A DNA stretch of 64,000 nt from Lacihabitans sp. LS3-19. GTDB taxonomy: Bacteria; Bacteroidota; Bacteroidia; Cytophagales; Spirosomataceae. This document shows positions 35,461 through 43,980 of this stretch, in pieces. Numbering within the stretch: position 1 is the stretch's first letter; the number at the start of each line of letters is the position of its first letter. Location of the stretch: the NCBI RefSeq assembly GCF_024343575.1, contig NZ_RJUA01000124.1:1-64000 (forward strand), read 5' to 3'. The notes under the pieces were generated by a model. That model was not told the DNA's origin. It worked only from the letters and a program-made list of their open reading frames with translations, and ran no database searches. A program made the position numbers and the translations under genes.

Positions 35461-38400
35461 ATGAAATATATATTTTTAAGTCTTTTTTTGTTAGTTAACT
35501 TGGCATTAGGGCAAAATAAAATGCGATTGCCTAATCCGATTAATACTTCCAAATCCATCGAGTATGCTCCGTCCATTACCGCTGATGGTCAAACTTTGGT
35601 TTACCAGTCGGATCAATATGGGCTTTTTGTGAATGCTGCCAAAAAAGTTCCTCAGATAAATGCTGAAGGTAAAAGCAATGTGATTCTTGACGAATTTGAG
35701 GCCTCTTTTTTTGGTGTATATGAGGTAAAGCTCCACCCATCCGGTGAGTGGATGGCTCCCAAAAATATCGAGCCAATAAATCAATATGCAAACGAAAACA
35801 TGACCCCAATAATGGGAGGGCCAAGTGTAAGTTATGACGGGAATATGATTTATTTTTTCGCAAATTTTGGTAAAAATGGATTTGGAAGAGAGGATATATT
35901 TTTTTCGGAAAGGAAGAAGACGGGGTGGTCAAGGCCCGAAAATATTGGTTCAAACATCAATACGGACAATTATGAAGGGTTTCCTTCCATTTCACCCGAC
36001 GGCAAAAAGTTGTATTTTACGCGTGAAATACTGGGTAAAAAAGTAAATGATAAGCAGTGTTACCGAATTATGGTTTCTGAAAAAGCCAGAAATGGAAAAT
36101 GGAGGTTGCCGTATGAACTGCCAGCACCAATTAACCTTGATTGTGAAAAAGCACCAAGGATATTAGCAGATGGTAAAACTTTGGTTTTTTCTTCAATTAA
36201 AAAAGAAGGTCGTGGTGATTTTGATTTATATAAATCCGAAATGCTCGATAATGGCGGATGGTCAGAGCCTATAAACCTCGACTTTATTAATACCAAGAAG
36301 TCTGATCTTTTTGTGTCTGTAAGTCCCTGCGGAGATCTTATGTATTATGTAAGTGACGGGGATATTTTCACTTCTACCATTCCTGAGTCTTTGAGGCCAA
36401 TTAAAAGTGCAACAATTCAGGGTTTTGTGCTTGATTCAATTTCCAAATTGCCACTTTCAGCCAAAGTTGTGGTAAAAGAAAAAGATACAGATAAGGTATT
36501 AACCGTTCTAGACAATAACCCGTCTGATGGGAGATATACAGCAATTGTGCCTTTTGGCGGTTCTTATAATGTTTCTGTAAATATTCCGGAGTATTTTACT
36601 TTAAGTAAGGAAATTCTAAGTGAAGATATCGTCGATTGCAACCCTATTCCCAAAGATTTTCAATTGCAAAAAATACCAACAAGCAAAGAGGAAATTGTAC
36701 AATTGGCACTAAATACAGATAATATTAATCCAAGCCAATCTTTGAATTTAGTTGCTGAAAAGCAAAAGTTAGAAGCTTTGGAATTAGAAAAGCAACAAAA
36801 AGCTGTTTTAGAAAAGCAAAGAATTGAAGAAGAAAGATTGGCTGCTGAAAAACTAAAACAAGAGGCTATAGAGATAGAAAAGCAACAAAAAGCTGCCTTA
36901 GAAAAACAAATCTTAGAAGATGAAAGATTGGCTGCTGAAAAGCTAAAACAAGAGGCTTTGGAGTTAGAAAAACAACAAAAAGCTGCCTTAGAAAAGCTAA
37001 GAATAGAAGAAGAAAGACTTGCTGCCGAAAAACTAAAGCAAGAAGCTTTGGAGCTTGAAAAGCAACAAAAAGCTGCCTTAGAAAAACAAAGGCTAGAAGA
37101 AGAAAGATTAGCTGCGGAAAAGCTAAAGCAAGAAGTTTTAGAGTTAGAGAAGCAACAAAAAGCTGCCTTAGAAAAACTAAGAATAGAAGAGGAAAGGTTA
37201 GCTGCGGAAAAACTAAAACAAGAAGCTTTAGAGTTAGAGGAGCAACAAAAAGCTGCCTTAGAAAAACAAAGGTTAGAAGAAGAAAGGTTGGCTGCCGAAA
37301 AACTAAAACAAGAAGCTATAGAGTTAGAGAAGCAACAAAAAGCTGCTTTAGAAAAGCAAAGATTAGAAGAAGAAAAGTTGGCTGCCGAAAAACTAAAACA
37401 AGAAGCTATAGAGTTAGAGAAGCAACAAAAAGCTGCTTTAGAAAAGCAAAGATTAGAAGAAGAAAGGTTGGCTGCCGAAAAACTAAAACAAGAAGCTTTG
37501 GAGTTAGAAAAGCAACAAAAAGCTGCTTTAGAAACACAAAGGCTAGAAGAAGAAAGATTGGCTGCTGAAAAACTAAAACAAGAAGCTTTGGAGTTAGAAA
37601 AGCAACAAAAAGCTGCCTTAGAAAAGCAAAGGCTAGAAGAAGAAATACTGGCCAAAGAGAAAAAGAGGTGGGCTGAGTCCAGCCTTATGGTATATTTAAA
37701 AGATATAAATACCAATGAACCTTTGGATGGGAATATCATAGTGTTTAGTAGAAAATCGAAAGATTCAACAGTGTATGATATTAAAGGAGGCGTTTTGAAA
37801 ATCACACTAGTAGGTGAAGATACGTGGAGAGTAAAAGCAATTGCAAAGAACTATAATTCTACAGAGCAAATTGTGAAAATAGAACTACCAAAGGAAGGTT
37901 CTAAAAATTTCATAATCGAAATGAAGCTGGAAAAAGAAATATATAAGCTCCAACTTTTTGCCATAGATTTAGAGAAAAACAAACCAATTCCAATGGCTAC
38001 TTTTACAATTTTAGATAATAATAAAAAGCAAATAGCTGTTTTGAAAGCAGATAGTAAAGGATTTGTAGAATATATTTTACCTCAAAAAAATAAATATACT
38101 GTTTTGTTATCAGCAGAAAATTATGACAATGATGAGCAAGCAATAGAAGATTTGAAGTTGAATACCAAAGTGACTTTTAAACCTATTGAGAAAAAAATAA
38201 AAATACATGAATTAAAACTTTTTGTGTATGATCGTTTTACAGAGGAAGAACTATTTCCGAATGTTATTTCCAATACCACTTCTAAAGGTGTAGCACCTAC
38301 TTTTATTCAAGGTCCCGAAAATACAGTTTTTAATGTCAATTTAAGCGGAGAAAATATTGAGCCAGAAAGTTATAAATTGGCTTTTGTGGATAGTTTGATA

Positions 38401-39111
38401 AATAAAGTTCGGCAGGATTTATTAGCTCAAAAACTAAGTTATGAGTTTGAGTTTAGATTTTATGATAAAAAAACAAATAAATCTATTCCAAGGATAGAAT
38501 ATTCGGTTGTAGAGACCTCAAGCAAAGCTGAAGTTCAAAAGTTTTTAAATGGAAAAAATCTCGTTTATTTATCACCAAAAAAATCTTATATTTTTACATT
38601 AAATACCCCTTTATACGAACCTATGGTGCTAAAAATAGATGCTTTAGACTGGATTAAATCCAAGGATTTTGAGAAAAATATATTTTTGGTACAAAAGAAA
38701 TTAGAAACACCTAAAGTTGAAGAAAATGCACCAGCAGTAATAAATACAAAAACTTTTGGAGAAATTAGTAAAGGCAAGAAAATAACTTTAGAAAATATTT
38801 ATTTTGACCAAAGTAGCCCTGTTTTAAGACCTGAATCTTTTAAACAATTGGACGAGTTGGTTACGGTTTTGCAAGAAAACTCTGATCTGAAGATTGAAGT
38901 AAGAGGACATACTGATAATGTTGGAGATTTGTTTGAAAACGTCAAACTTTCAAAAAGTAGATGTGAGTCTGTAACTGAATACTTATCTTCAAAAGGCATC
39001 TCAAAAACAAGGCTTTCGGTAGTAGGACGGGGGCCAATAGAACCTATTGCTCCAAATGATACCGAAGAAAACAAAAAGAAAAATCGTAGAGTTGAGTTCT
39101 TAGTGCTTTAG
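35461..39111 (+). CDS. PD40 propeller / coiled-coil / OmpA-domain envelope protein
   Basis: The protein has 1216 aa with signal peptide MKYIFLSLFLLVNLALGQ from ATG 35461 (TTG three codons upstream rejected). Residues about 30-315 are WD40-like PD40 repeats (PSITADGQTLVYQSD, PSVSYDGNMIYFFA, PSISPDGKKLYFTRE, VSPCGDLMYYVSDG). Residues about 320-400 are a carboxypeptidase regulatory-like domain. Residues 431-730 are ten 30-residue coiled-coil repeats (KLKQEALELEKQQKAALEKQ type). Further beta domains lead to a C-terminal OmpA peptidoglycan-binding domain (about 1110-1216) with IYFDQSSPVLRPES, EVRGHTDNVG and NRRVEFLVL. The order propeller-CRD-OmpA resembles T9SS PorE, without TPRs and with a long coil inserted. 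It probably links the outer membrane or surface to peptidoglycan. Confidence 0.88.
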   Translation: MKYIFLSLFLLVNLALGQNKMRLPNPINTSKSIEYAPSITADGQTLVYQSDQYGLFVNAAKKVPQINAEGKSNVILDEFEASFFGVYEVKLHPSGEWMAPKNIEPINQYANENMTPIMGGPSVSYDGNMIYFFANFGKNGFGREDIFFSERKKTGWSRPENIGSNINTDNYEGFPSISPDGKKLYFTREILGKKVNDKQCYRIMVSEKARNGKWRLPYELPAPINLDCEKAPRILADGKTLVFSSIKKEGRGDFDLYKSEMLDNGGWSEPINLDFINTKKSDLFVSVSPCGDLMYYVSDGDIFTSTIPESLRPIKSATIQGFVLDSISKLPLSAKVVVKEKDTDKVLTVLDNNPSDGRYTAIVPFGGSYNVSVNIPEYFTLSKEILSEDIVDCNPIPKDFQLQKIPTSKEEIVQLALNTDNINPSQSLNLVAEKQKLEALELEKQQKAVLEKQRIEEERLAAEKLKQEAIEIEKQQKAALEKQILEDERLAAEKLKQEALELEKQQKAALEKLRIEEERLAAEKLKQEALELEKQQKAALEKQRLEEERLAAEKLKQEVLELEKQQKAALEKLRIEEERLAAEKLKQEALELEEQQKAALEKQRLEEERLAAEKLKQEAIELEKQQKAALEKQRLEEEKLAAEKLKQEAIELEKQQKAALEKQRLEEERLAAEKLKQEALELEKQQKAALETQRLEEERLAAEKLKQEALELEKQQKAALEKQRLEEEILAKEKKRWAESSLMVYLKDINTNEPLDGNIIVFSRKSKDSTVYDIKGGVLKITLVGEDTWRVKAIAKNYNSTEQIVKIELPKEGSKNFIIEMKLEKEIYKLQLFAIDLEKNKPIPMATFTILDNNKKQIAVLKADSKGFVEYILPQKNKYTVLLSAENYDNDEQAIEDLKLNTKVTFKPIEKKIKIHELKLFVYDRFTEEELFPNVISNTTSKGVAPTFIQGPENTVFNVNLSGENIEPESYKLAFVDSLINKVRQDLLAQKLSYEFEFRFYDKKTNKSIPRIEYSVVETSSKAEVQKFLNGKNLVYLSPKKSYIFTLNTPLYEPMVLKIDALDWIKSKDFEKNIFLVQKKLETPKVEENAPAVINTKTFGEISKGKKITLENIYFDQSSPVLRPESFKQLDELVTVLQENSDLKIEVRGHTDNVGDLFENVKLSKSRCESVTEYLSSKGISKTRLSVVGRGPIEPIAPNDTEENKKKNRRVEFLVL
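36751..37650 (+). repeat. Ten 90-bp tandem repeats coding a TolA-like coiled coil
   Basis: Units begin at 36751, 36841, 36931, 37021, 37111, 37201, 37291, 37381, 37471 and 37561, exactly 90 bp apart. Each encodes 30 residues rich in Glu, Lys, Ala, Leu and Gln. Units 37291 and 37381 are nearly identical in DNA, which suggests recent unit gain by slippage or recombination. Confidence 0.95.
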
Positions 39112-39188
39112 TTTTAATCTAAAAGATTAACATATTAGTTATTTTATTGAAAGTGTATTTTGATTCTTGTTTCAGAAAAGTACTCACC

Positions 39189-39217
39189 AAAAAAGCCACC
39201 CGAAGAGTGGCTTTTTA
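39189..39217. terminator. Bidirectional terminator between the OmpA-domain gene and htpG
   Basis: AAAAAGCCAC pairs with GTGGCTTTTT around CCGAAGA. A-rich and T-rich flanks serve both convergent genes. It lies 20 bp past the htpG stop on the minus strand. Confidence 0.9.
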
Positions 39218-39236
39218 AATATGTTAAAATAGGATG

Positions 39237-41039
39237 TTACCCTAATTTCTCAACACTACGCTCAATAAACTGTGTAAGATCGTTGCCGTTTAGCATTCCT
39301 TGTGAAAGGAGGGCTAGGTCGTACAATTGTTTTACAAGTCCGTTTTCGTTTCCTTCTGCGGCTACTTTACTTATGATTGGGTGATTGCCGTTTACTACCA
39401 AGTTGTACATAACTGGCATATTGCCAAACATGCCACCTTGTCCGTTTACCTTAGACATATCAGCATACCTACGCATAAACTCAGGCATTACGATTGAAAC
39501 AGGTATTTCGTCCACTGGCAAAGCTTCTATCTGTACGATATTGGTTCCAGCAAACTCCTTGAAGGCTTCCTCAACTTTTTTCTTTTCGTCTTCACTAAGC
39601 ACCACCTCTGATTTAAGGCCTTTGTCTATCAGTTTGTCAAATGTATCTGCGTCAACTCTTTTGAAGGTGAACTTCTCGTTTTTGCTTTCTAAAGCATTGA
39701 TAAAGTGAGCATCTAGAACATCGTCAAATACCAAAACATCAAACTCACGTTTTTTGGCATTACTGATGAAAGCATCTTGTTTGTCTTTGTCGTTGGCGTA
39801 CAAAGCCACCAAAGTACCGTCTTTGTCTTTTTGGTTGGCTTCAAGCTTGGTTTTGTATTCTTCTATCGTAAAACATTCGCCTTCAGTGTTTTTCAATAAA
39901 ATAAAGTCTTTGGCTCTATCGTAGAATTTATCGTCAGAGATGATGCCATATTTTACAAAAAGGCCAATGCTTTCCCATTTCTCTTCAAAAGCTTTGCGGT
40001 CGTCACGGAACAACTCCGCCAACTTATCAGCCACTTTTTTGGTGATATGCGAATTGATTCGTTTTACATTCCCGTCAGCTTGTAAATAACTTCTGGATAC
40101 GTTCAATGGAATATCCGGAGAGTCAATAACGCCATGCAATAACTGTAAAAACTCAGGTACGATATCTTTTACATCATCTGTAATAAATACCTGACGGCTA
40201 TACAATTGTATCTTTTCTCTGTTGAGTTGGAAGTCTTGTTTCACTTTTGGGAAATACAAAACTCCAGTAAGATTAAACGGATAATCAACATTGAGGTGAA
40301 TCCAGAAAAGTGGATCTTCGCTATATGGATACAACTCTTTGTAAAAAGCTATATAATCTTCATCTTTAAGTTCAGAAGGTGATTTTACCCAAATAGGATT
40401 GGGGTTATTAATGACTTTGTCATTGTATTCAATCTCAACTGGCAAGAATTTGCCATATTTAATTAAAACTCCTTCTAGTTTACTGTCTTCTAAAAATTCT
40501 TCTGAATCTTCAGCTATATGTAATATAATGTCTGTTCCTCTTTCGGTTTTTTCGGCTGCCGATATTTCAAACTCGGTAGTACCATCGCTAAACCACCTTG
40601 CTGCGGGAGCATCTTGGTAAGATTTTGTGATGATTTCTACTTCTTTGGCTACCATAAAGGCAGAGTAAAAGCCTAAGCCAAATTGTCCGATTATTTGGGT
40701 TTTGTCAGTTTCGTCTTTGTATTTTTCTACAAATTCCTTAGCACCTGAAAATGCTATTTGATTGATGTATTTTTTGATTTCATCGGCTGTCATTCCCAAG
40801 CCTTTGTCTGAAATCGTGATGGTTTTGGCTTCTTTGTCTATCGAAACTTTGATTTTCAAATCGCCCAATTCACCCTCAAATTGACCTATAGAAGAAAGTT
40901 TTTTGATTTTTTGTGTTGCATCGACTGCATTTGAAACCAATTCTCTTAGGAAGATTTCATGATCCGAATACAAGAATTTTTTAATTATCGGAAAAATGTT
41001 CTCGGTGTTAATCGAAATTGTACCTTTTTCTGCTACCAT
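39237..41039 (-). CDS. htpG: Molecular chaperone HtpG (Hsp90)
   Basis: This 600-aa ATP-dependent cytosolic chaperone shows the Hsp90 N-terminal GHKL ATPase motifs: FLRELVSNAVDATQKI, SDKGLGMTADEI, QFGLGFYSAFMVA and GTDIILHI. The middle domain has YIAFYKELYP, LYSRQVFITDD and LQLLHGVIDSPDIPLNVSRSYLQ. The C-terminal dimerisation domain has MPEFMRRYADMSKV and NGNHPIISKV. There is no eukaryotic charged linker or MEEVD tail, as expected for bacterial HtpG. The ATG at 41037-41039 (MVAEKGTISINTENIFPIIK) fits the family. Upstream lies an unusual promoter-like region at 41068-41098. Confidence 0.97.
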   Translation of the reverse strand: MVAEKGTISINTENIFPIIKKFLYSDHEIFLRELVSNAVDATQKIKKLSSIGQFEGELGDLKIKVSIDKEAKTITISDKGLGMTADEIKKYINQIAFSGAKEFVEKYKDETDKTQIIGQFGLGFYSAFMVAKEVEIITKSYQDAPAARWFSDGTTEFEISAAEKTERGTDIILHIAEDSEEFLEDSKLEGVLIKYGKFLPVEIEYNDKVINNPNPIWVKSPSELKDEDYIAFYKELYPYSEDPLFWIHLNVDYPFNLTGVLYFPKVKQDFQLNREKIQLYSRQVFITDDVKDIVPEFLQLLHGVIDSPDIPLNVSRSYLQADGNVKRINSHITKKVADKLAELFRDDRKAFEEKWESIGLFVKYGIISDDKFYDRAKDFILLKNTEGECFTIEEYKTKLEANQKDKDGTLVALYANDKDKQDAFISNAKKREFDVLVFDDVLDAHFINALESKNEKFTFKRVDADTFDKLIDKGLKSEVVLSEDEKKKVEEAFKEFAGTNIVQIEALPVDEIPVSIVMPEFMRRYADMSKVNGQGGMFGNMPVMYNLVVNGNHPIISKVAAEGNENGLVKQLYDLALLSQGMLNGNDLTQFIERSVEKLG

Positions 41040-41067
41040 TTTCTTATGTTGTTTTTGATTACTGCTG

Positions 41068-41098
41068 AATACTTGTCAAACCTTGTTCCAATACTTGT
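41068..41098 (-). promoter_or_regulatory. Possible regulatory/promoter region of htpG
   Basis: On the minus strand TTGGAACAAGGTTTGAC has the sigma54-like layout GG-N10-G(A), with GA instead of the usual GC at -12. It would place a start site about 25 nt before the htpG ATG. Two copies of AATACTTGT on the plus strand (41068-41076 and 41090-41098) are 22 bp apart, two helical turns, and could bind a regulator. No TAnnTTTG element is present. Function is inferred. Confidence 0.3.
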
Positions 41099-41146
41099 TT
41101 TTGTGACAATTTGACAGAGGGTTAAGAAGAGATTGTGGGTTTTATT

Positions 41147-41480
41147 GCCACGAATGCACTAATGAAAACGAATAGTAATTTATTTAGATTAGTGAAAATT
41201 AGAGTATTGGTGGCATTTAATTTGTTTTTCATTTACCACGAATGCACGAATGAAAACGAATAATAATTTATATAGATTAGTAAAAATTAGAGTATTTGTG
41301 GCATTTATTGTGATTTTTATTTGCCACGAATTCACGAATGTACACGAATAATAATAGAAATAGATTAGTGAAAATTAGAGTATTGGTGGCATTTAATATG
41401 TTTTTCAATTGCCACGAATGCACGAATTAACACAAATAATAATTTATATAAATCCTTGAAAATTAGTGTATTCGTGGCAT
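41147..41480. repeat. Four 88-bp intergenic repeats with inverted ends
   Basis: Four units start at 41147, 41235, 41323 and 41411, exactly 88 bp apart, each about 68-70 bp with an 18-20 bp spacer. Each unit starts like GCCACGAATGCACGAAT and ends like GTATTCGTGGCAT, so its ends are inverted repeats; the fourth unit has the best match. The interior (ACGAATAATAATTTATATAGATTAG) is AT-rich. The array fills most of the 514-bp gap between htpG and the symporter terminator. No coding potential was seen. It resembles short palindromic intergenic repeats scattered in Bacteroidota genomes. Confidence 0.9.
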
Positions 41481-41504
41481 TTAATAAACTAGTATTTTAA
41501 ATAA

Positions 41505-41536
41505 AAAAAGCTTCCAAGTTTACCTTGAAAGCTTTG
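41505..41536 (-). terminator. Terminator of the alanine/glycine symporter gene
   Basis: AAAGCTT and AAGCTTT arms, extended imperfectly by CCAAG/CTTGA, surround a short loop. A T-run follows on the minus strand (A-run at 41503-41509). It lies 18 bp after the symporter stop. Confidence 0.8.
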
Positions 41537-41553
41537 ATTGAAATGTGAATTAT

Positions 41554-42975
41554 TTAATTCCACTCTGTTGTGTTTTCTATTCCTAAGTCTTTGGCCACAA
41601 AAACGGGGTCTTTGCCTTCTGCTCTTTGTTTTTCATAGTCTTTGAGGGTGGCGAAGGCTTTTTTTCTTAGAATTAAAATTGCGATAACGTTTAGCCAAGC
41701 CATTATACCTACACCAATGTCACCTATAGTCCAAGCTAAAGCTGCGGTTTTTATGGCTCCATAGAAAGTAGCTATTAATATCATTACTCTTAATCCTTGA
41801 ATCATCCATTGTTTACCACCTTTTTCTAAAAGATAACTAAAGTTGGTTTCAGCTATATAATAGTAAGCCATTATGGTCGTAAAAGCAAAGAAAAACAAGG
41901 CTATTGAAATAAAGCCAGCTCCTAAAGAAGGGAAAACGGTGTCTACTGCATTCTGCGTAAACTCTGCCCCAACGGCCATTCCTGGTACGTTTTCAGCTAA
42001 AAAACCTCCAGTAGGATTTAATACATTGTATTTACCTGTAAACAAAATCATCAAACCAGTAGCAGTACAAACGAAAAGTGTATCAACATATACAGAGAAA
42101 GCTTGAACTAGGCCTTGTTTTGCCGGATGACTTACTTCAGCTGCTGCTGCAGGGTGTGGTGCAGTTCCTTGTCCAGCTTCATTTGAATAAATTCCTCTTT
42201 TTACTCCCCAAGCTACAGTCATTCCGAATATACCTGCAAAAGCAGGCTCCAAATCAAATGCCGAGCGGAAAATCAATCCAAATGTTTCTGGGATTTTGGC
42301 AAAATTAATTGCAATAATAATCAAAGCCATCAATATATATCCACCTGCCATAAATGGGACTACAACTTCTGCAACTTTTCCGATTCTTTTTACACCTCCG
42401 AATATTATCAATCCTAAAAATAAACAAACGATAGCCCCAGTGTATTCTACAGGTATGTTGAATGCACTTTTAACACCTAAAGCAATACTGTTGCTCTGTA
42501 CGCCTGGCAGTAATAGTGCAGTGCTTATTATAGTTGCGATGGCAAAAGTCACTGCATACCATTTCATGCCCATTCCTTTTTCAATATAATATGCCGGCCC
42601 ACCTCTGTATTGTCCATCTTTTACTTCTTTGTAGATTTGGCCAAGCGTGGCTTCGACAAATGCGGAGGCGGCACCTAAAAATGCAATGGACCACATCCAA
42701 AACAATGCTCCTGGGCCACCCATCGCAATTGCAGTGGCTACGCCAGCAATATTTCCAGTTCCAACTCTACCTGAAATTGCTATTGCGAAGGCTTGAAAAG
42801 ACGACACACCTTTTTCAGAGCTTTTACCTCCAAAAAGTAAGCGAATCATTTCTTTGAAAAACCTTACTTGTAAAAACTTCGTACTGATAGAGAAATAAAT
42901 TCCGGCACCAAGGCAAAGAATGATTAAGGCATTTGACCAAACCAGGTCATTTACAGTGTTTACGATTTGTTCCAT
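41554..42975 (-). CDS. Alanine/glycine:cation symporter (AGCS family)
   Basis: This 473-aa integral membrane protein has about 10-11 helices. AGCS signatures include FQAFAIAISGRVGTGNIAGVATAIAMGGPGALFWMW, FVEATLGQIYKE, YRGGPAYYIEKGMG and WGVKRGIYSNEAGQGTAPHPAAAAE. It imports alanine or glycine together with Na+ or H+. It starts 41 bp downstream of the folD stop, so the two may share a transcript. Both touch one-carbon/glycine metabolism (glycine uptake and methylene-THF interconversion), though the link is only suggestive. Confidence 0.95.
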   Translation of the reverse strand: MEQIVNTVNDLVWSNALIILCLGAGIYFSISTKFLQVRFFKEMIRLLFGGKSSEKGVSSFQAFAIAISGRVGTGNIAGVATAIAMGGPGALFWMWSIAFLGAASAFVEATLGQIYKEVKDGQYRGGPAYYIEKGMGMKWYAVTFAIATIISTALLLPGVQSNSIALGVKSAFNIPVEYTGAIVCLFLGLIIFGGVKRIGKVAEVVVPFMAGGYILMALIIIAINFAKIPETFGLIFRSAFDLEPAFAGIFGMTVAWGVKRGIYSNEAGQGTAPHPAAAAEVSHPAKQGLVQAFSVYVDTLFVCTATGLMILFTGKYNVLNPTGGFLAENVPGMAVGAEFTQNAVDTVFPSLGAGFISIALFFFAFTTIMAYYYIAETNFSYLLEKGGKQWMIQGLRVMILIATFYGAIKTAALAWTIGDIGVGIMAWLNVIAILILRKKAFATLKDYEKQRAEGKDPVFVAKDLGIENTTEWN

Positions 42976-43016
42976 TTTATGTTTAGGGTTATAGTTTGTT
43001 GAAAATTAAAGTTTTA

Positions 43017-43898
43017 TCATTTGTAAATCTCAGATCTCGAAGCCAATAAAGTATTGTACATCAATGCTGCCACGGTCATAAGACCTACTCCTCCCGGAAC
43101 TGGTGTTATGAAACTGGTTTTCGGAGCTACCTCGTCAAATTTCACGTCTCCTTTCAATGCGAAGCCACTTTTTTTGCTGGTATCTACTACTCTTGTCAAA
43201 CCGACGTCTATCACCACTGCACCTTCTTTTACCATATCAGCTTTTATGAATTCTGGTTTTCCCAATGCGGCTACTAAAATATCAGCTTGAAGACAGATTT
43301 CTTGTAAGTTTTTGGTTTTACTATGAGCCAAAGTAACGGTGCAGTTACCAGGATACGTATTTCTCTGCATCAATATACTCATTGGTAAGCCGACTATTTG
43401 ACTCCTACCCACAACCACGCAATGCTTTCCTGATGTTTCTATTTTATATCTTTTTATCAATTCCAAAACACCAAAAGGAGTGGCAGAAATATACGCTGGA
43501 AGCCCTTTTGCCATTCTTCCAATATTGATGGGGTGGAAGCCATCAACGTCTTTTTTAGGGTCTATCGCCTCTATTACACGGTCAACGTTGATGTGTTCGG
43601 GCAGTGGTAACTGTACTATAAAACCATCAATATCTTCGTCTGCATTAAGCTGAGCGATTATTTCTAAAACTTCTTCTTCGGTACTTGTGGAATCTCTTCT
43701 AATTAAAGTTGATTTGAACCCAATTTGCTCGCAAGATTTTATTTTGCTGGCTACATATGTTTCGCTGGCTCCATTGTCACCAATCAATACTGCTGCTAAA
43801 TGTGGAATTTTGCCATCTTCGGCCTTGATTTTGTCTACTTCGATTTGTAGTTCGGCTTTTACTTGTGCAGATATTAATTTTCCATCTATAATTTCCAT
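43017..43898 (-). CDS. folD: Bifunctional methylene-THF dehydrogenase / methenyl-THF cyclohydrolase
   Basis: This 293-aa cytosolic enzyme interconverts 5,10-methylene-THF, methenyl-THF and 10-formyl-THF with NADP. Motifs are [14 protein letters not shown] (with the catalytic Lys), [31 protein letters not shown], the nucleotide-binding [17 protein letters not shown] and the closing [18 protein letters not shown]. Length and all motifs are complete. The start ATG at 43896-43898 ([14 protein letters not shown]) follows a TATCTTTG promoter element at 43921-43928. Confidence 0.97.
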   Translation of the reverse strand: MEIIDGKLISAQVKAELQIEVDKIKAEDGKIPHLAAVLIGDNGASETYVASKIKSCEQIGFKSTLIRRDSTSTEEEVLEIIAQLNADEDIDGFIVQLPLPEHINVDRVIEAIDPKKDVDGFHPINIGRMAKGLPAYISATPFGVLELIKRYKIETSGKHCVVVGRSQIVGLPMSILMQRNTYPGNCTVTLAHSKTKNLQEICLQADILVAALGKPEFIKADMVKEGAVVIDVGLTRVVDTSKKSGFALKGDVKFDEVAPKTSFITPVPGGVGLMTVAALMYNTLLASRSEIYK

Positions 43899-43920
43899 AT
43901 TCTTGAAGCTTTTTTATTTA

Positions 43921-43928
43921 CAAAGATA
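43921..43928 (-). promoter_or_regulatory. Bacteroidota -7 promoter element for folD
   Basis: The minus strand reads TATCTTTG, an exact TAnnTTTG match 22 bp upstream of the folD ATG. TTGG lies 19 bp upstream in the -33 position. This suggests folD has its own start site separate from folB/MFS. Confidence 0.55.
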
Positions 43929-43980
43929 AAACTCAAGGCTATCTTATCCAATTCAAAACTTAAATGATTTATGGAAGATT

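Noticed and set aside
36660-37805. Long antisense open frame (381 codons) across the coiled-coil repeat region
   Set aside because: It is the mirror of the 90-bp repeats (Ser/Phe/Cys-rich, period 30) and has no independent start signal or known domain; it is open only because the sense repeats lack the codons that would give antisense stops.
41147-41480. CRISPR array
   Set aside because: The 88-bp period, four diverged units, conserved spacers and no cas genes do not fit a CRISPR; these are intergenic palindromic repeats.
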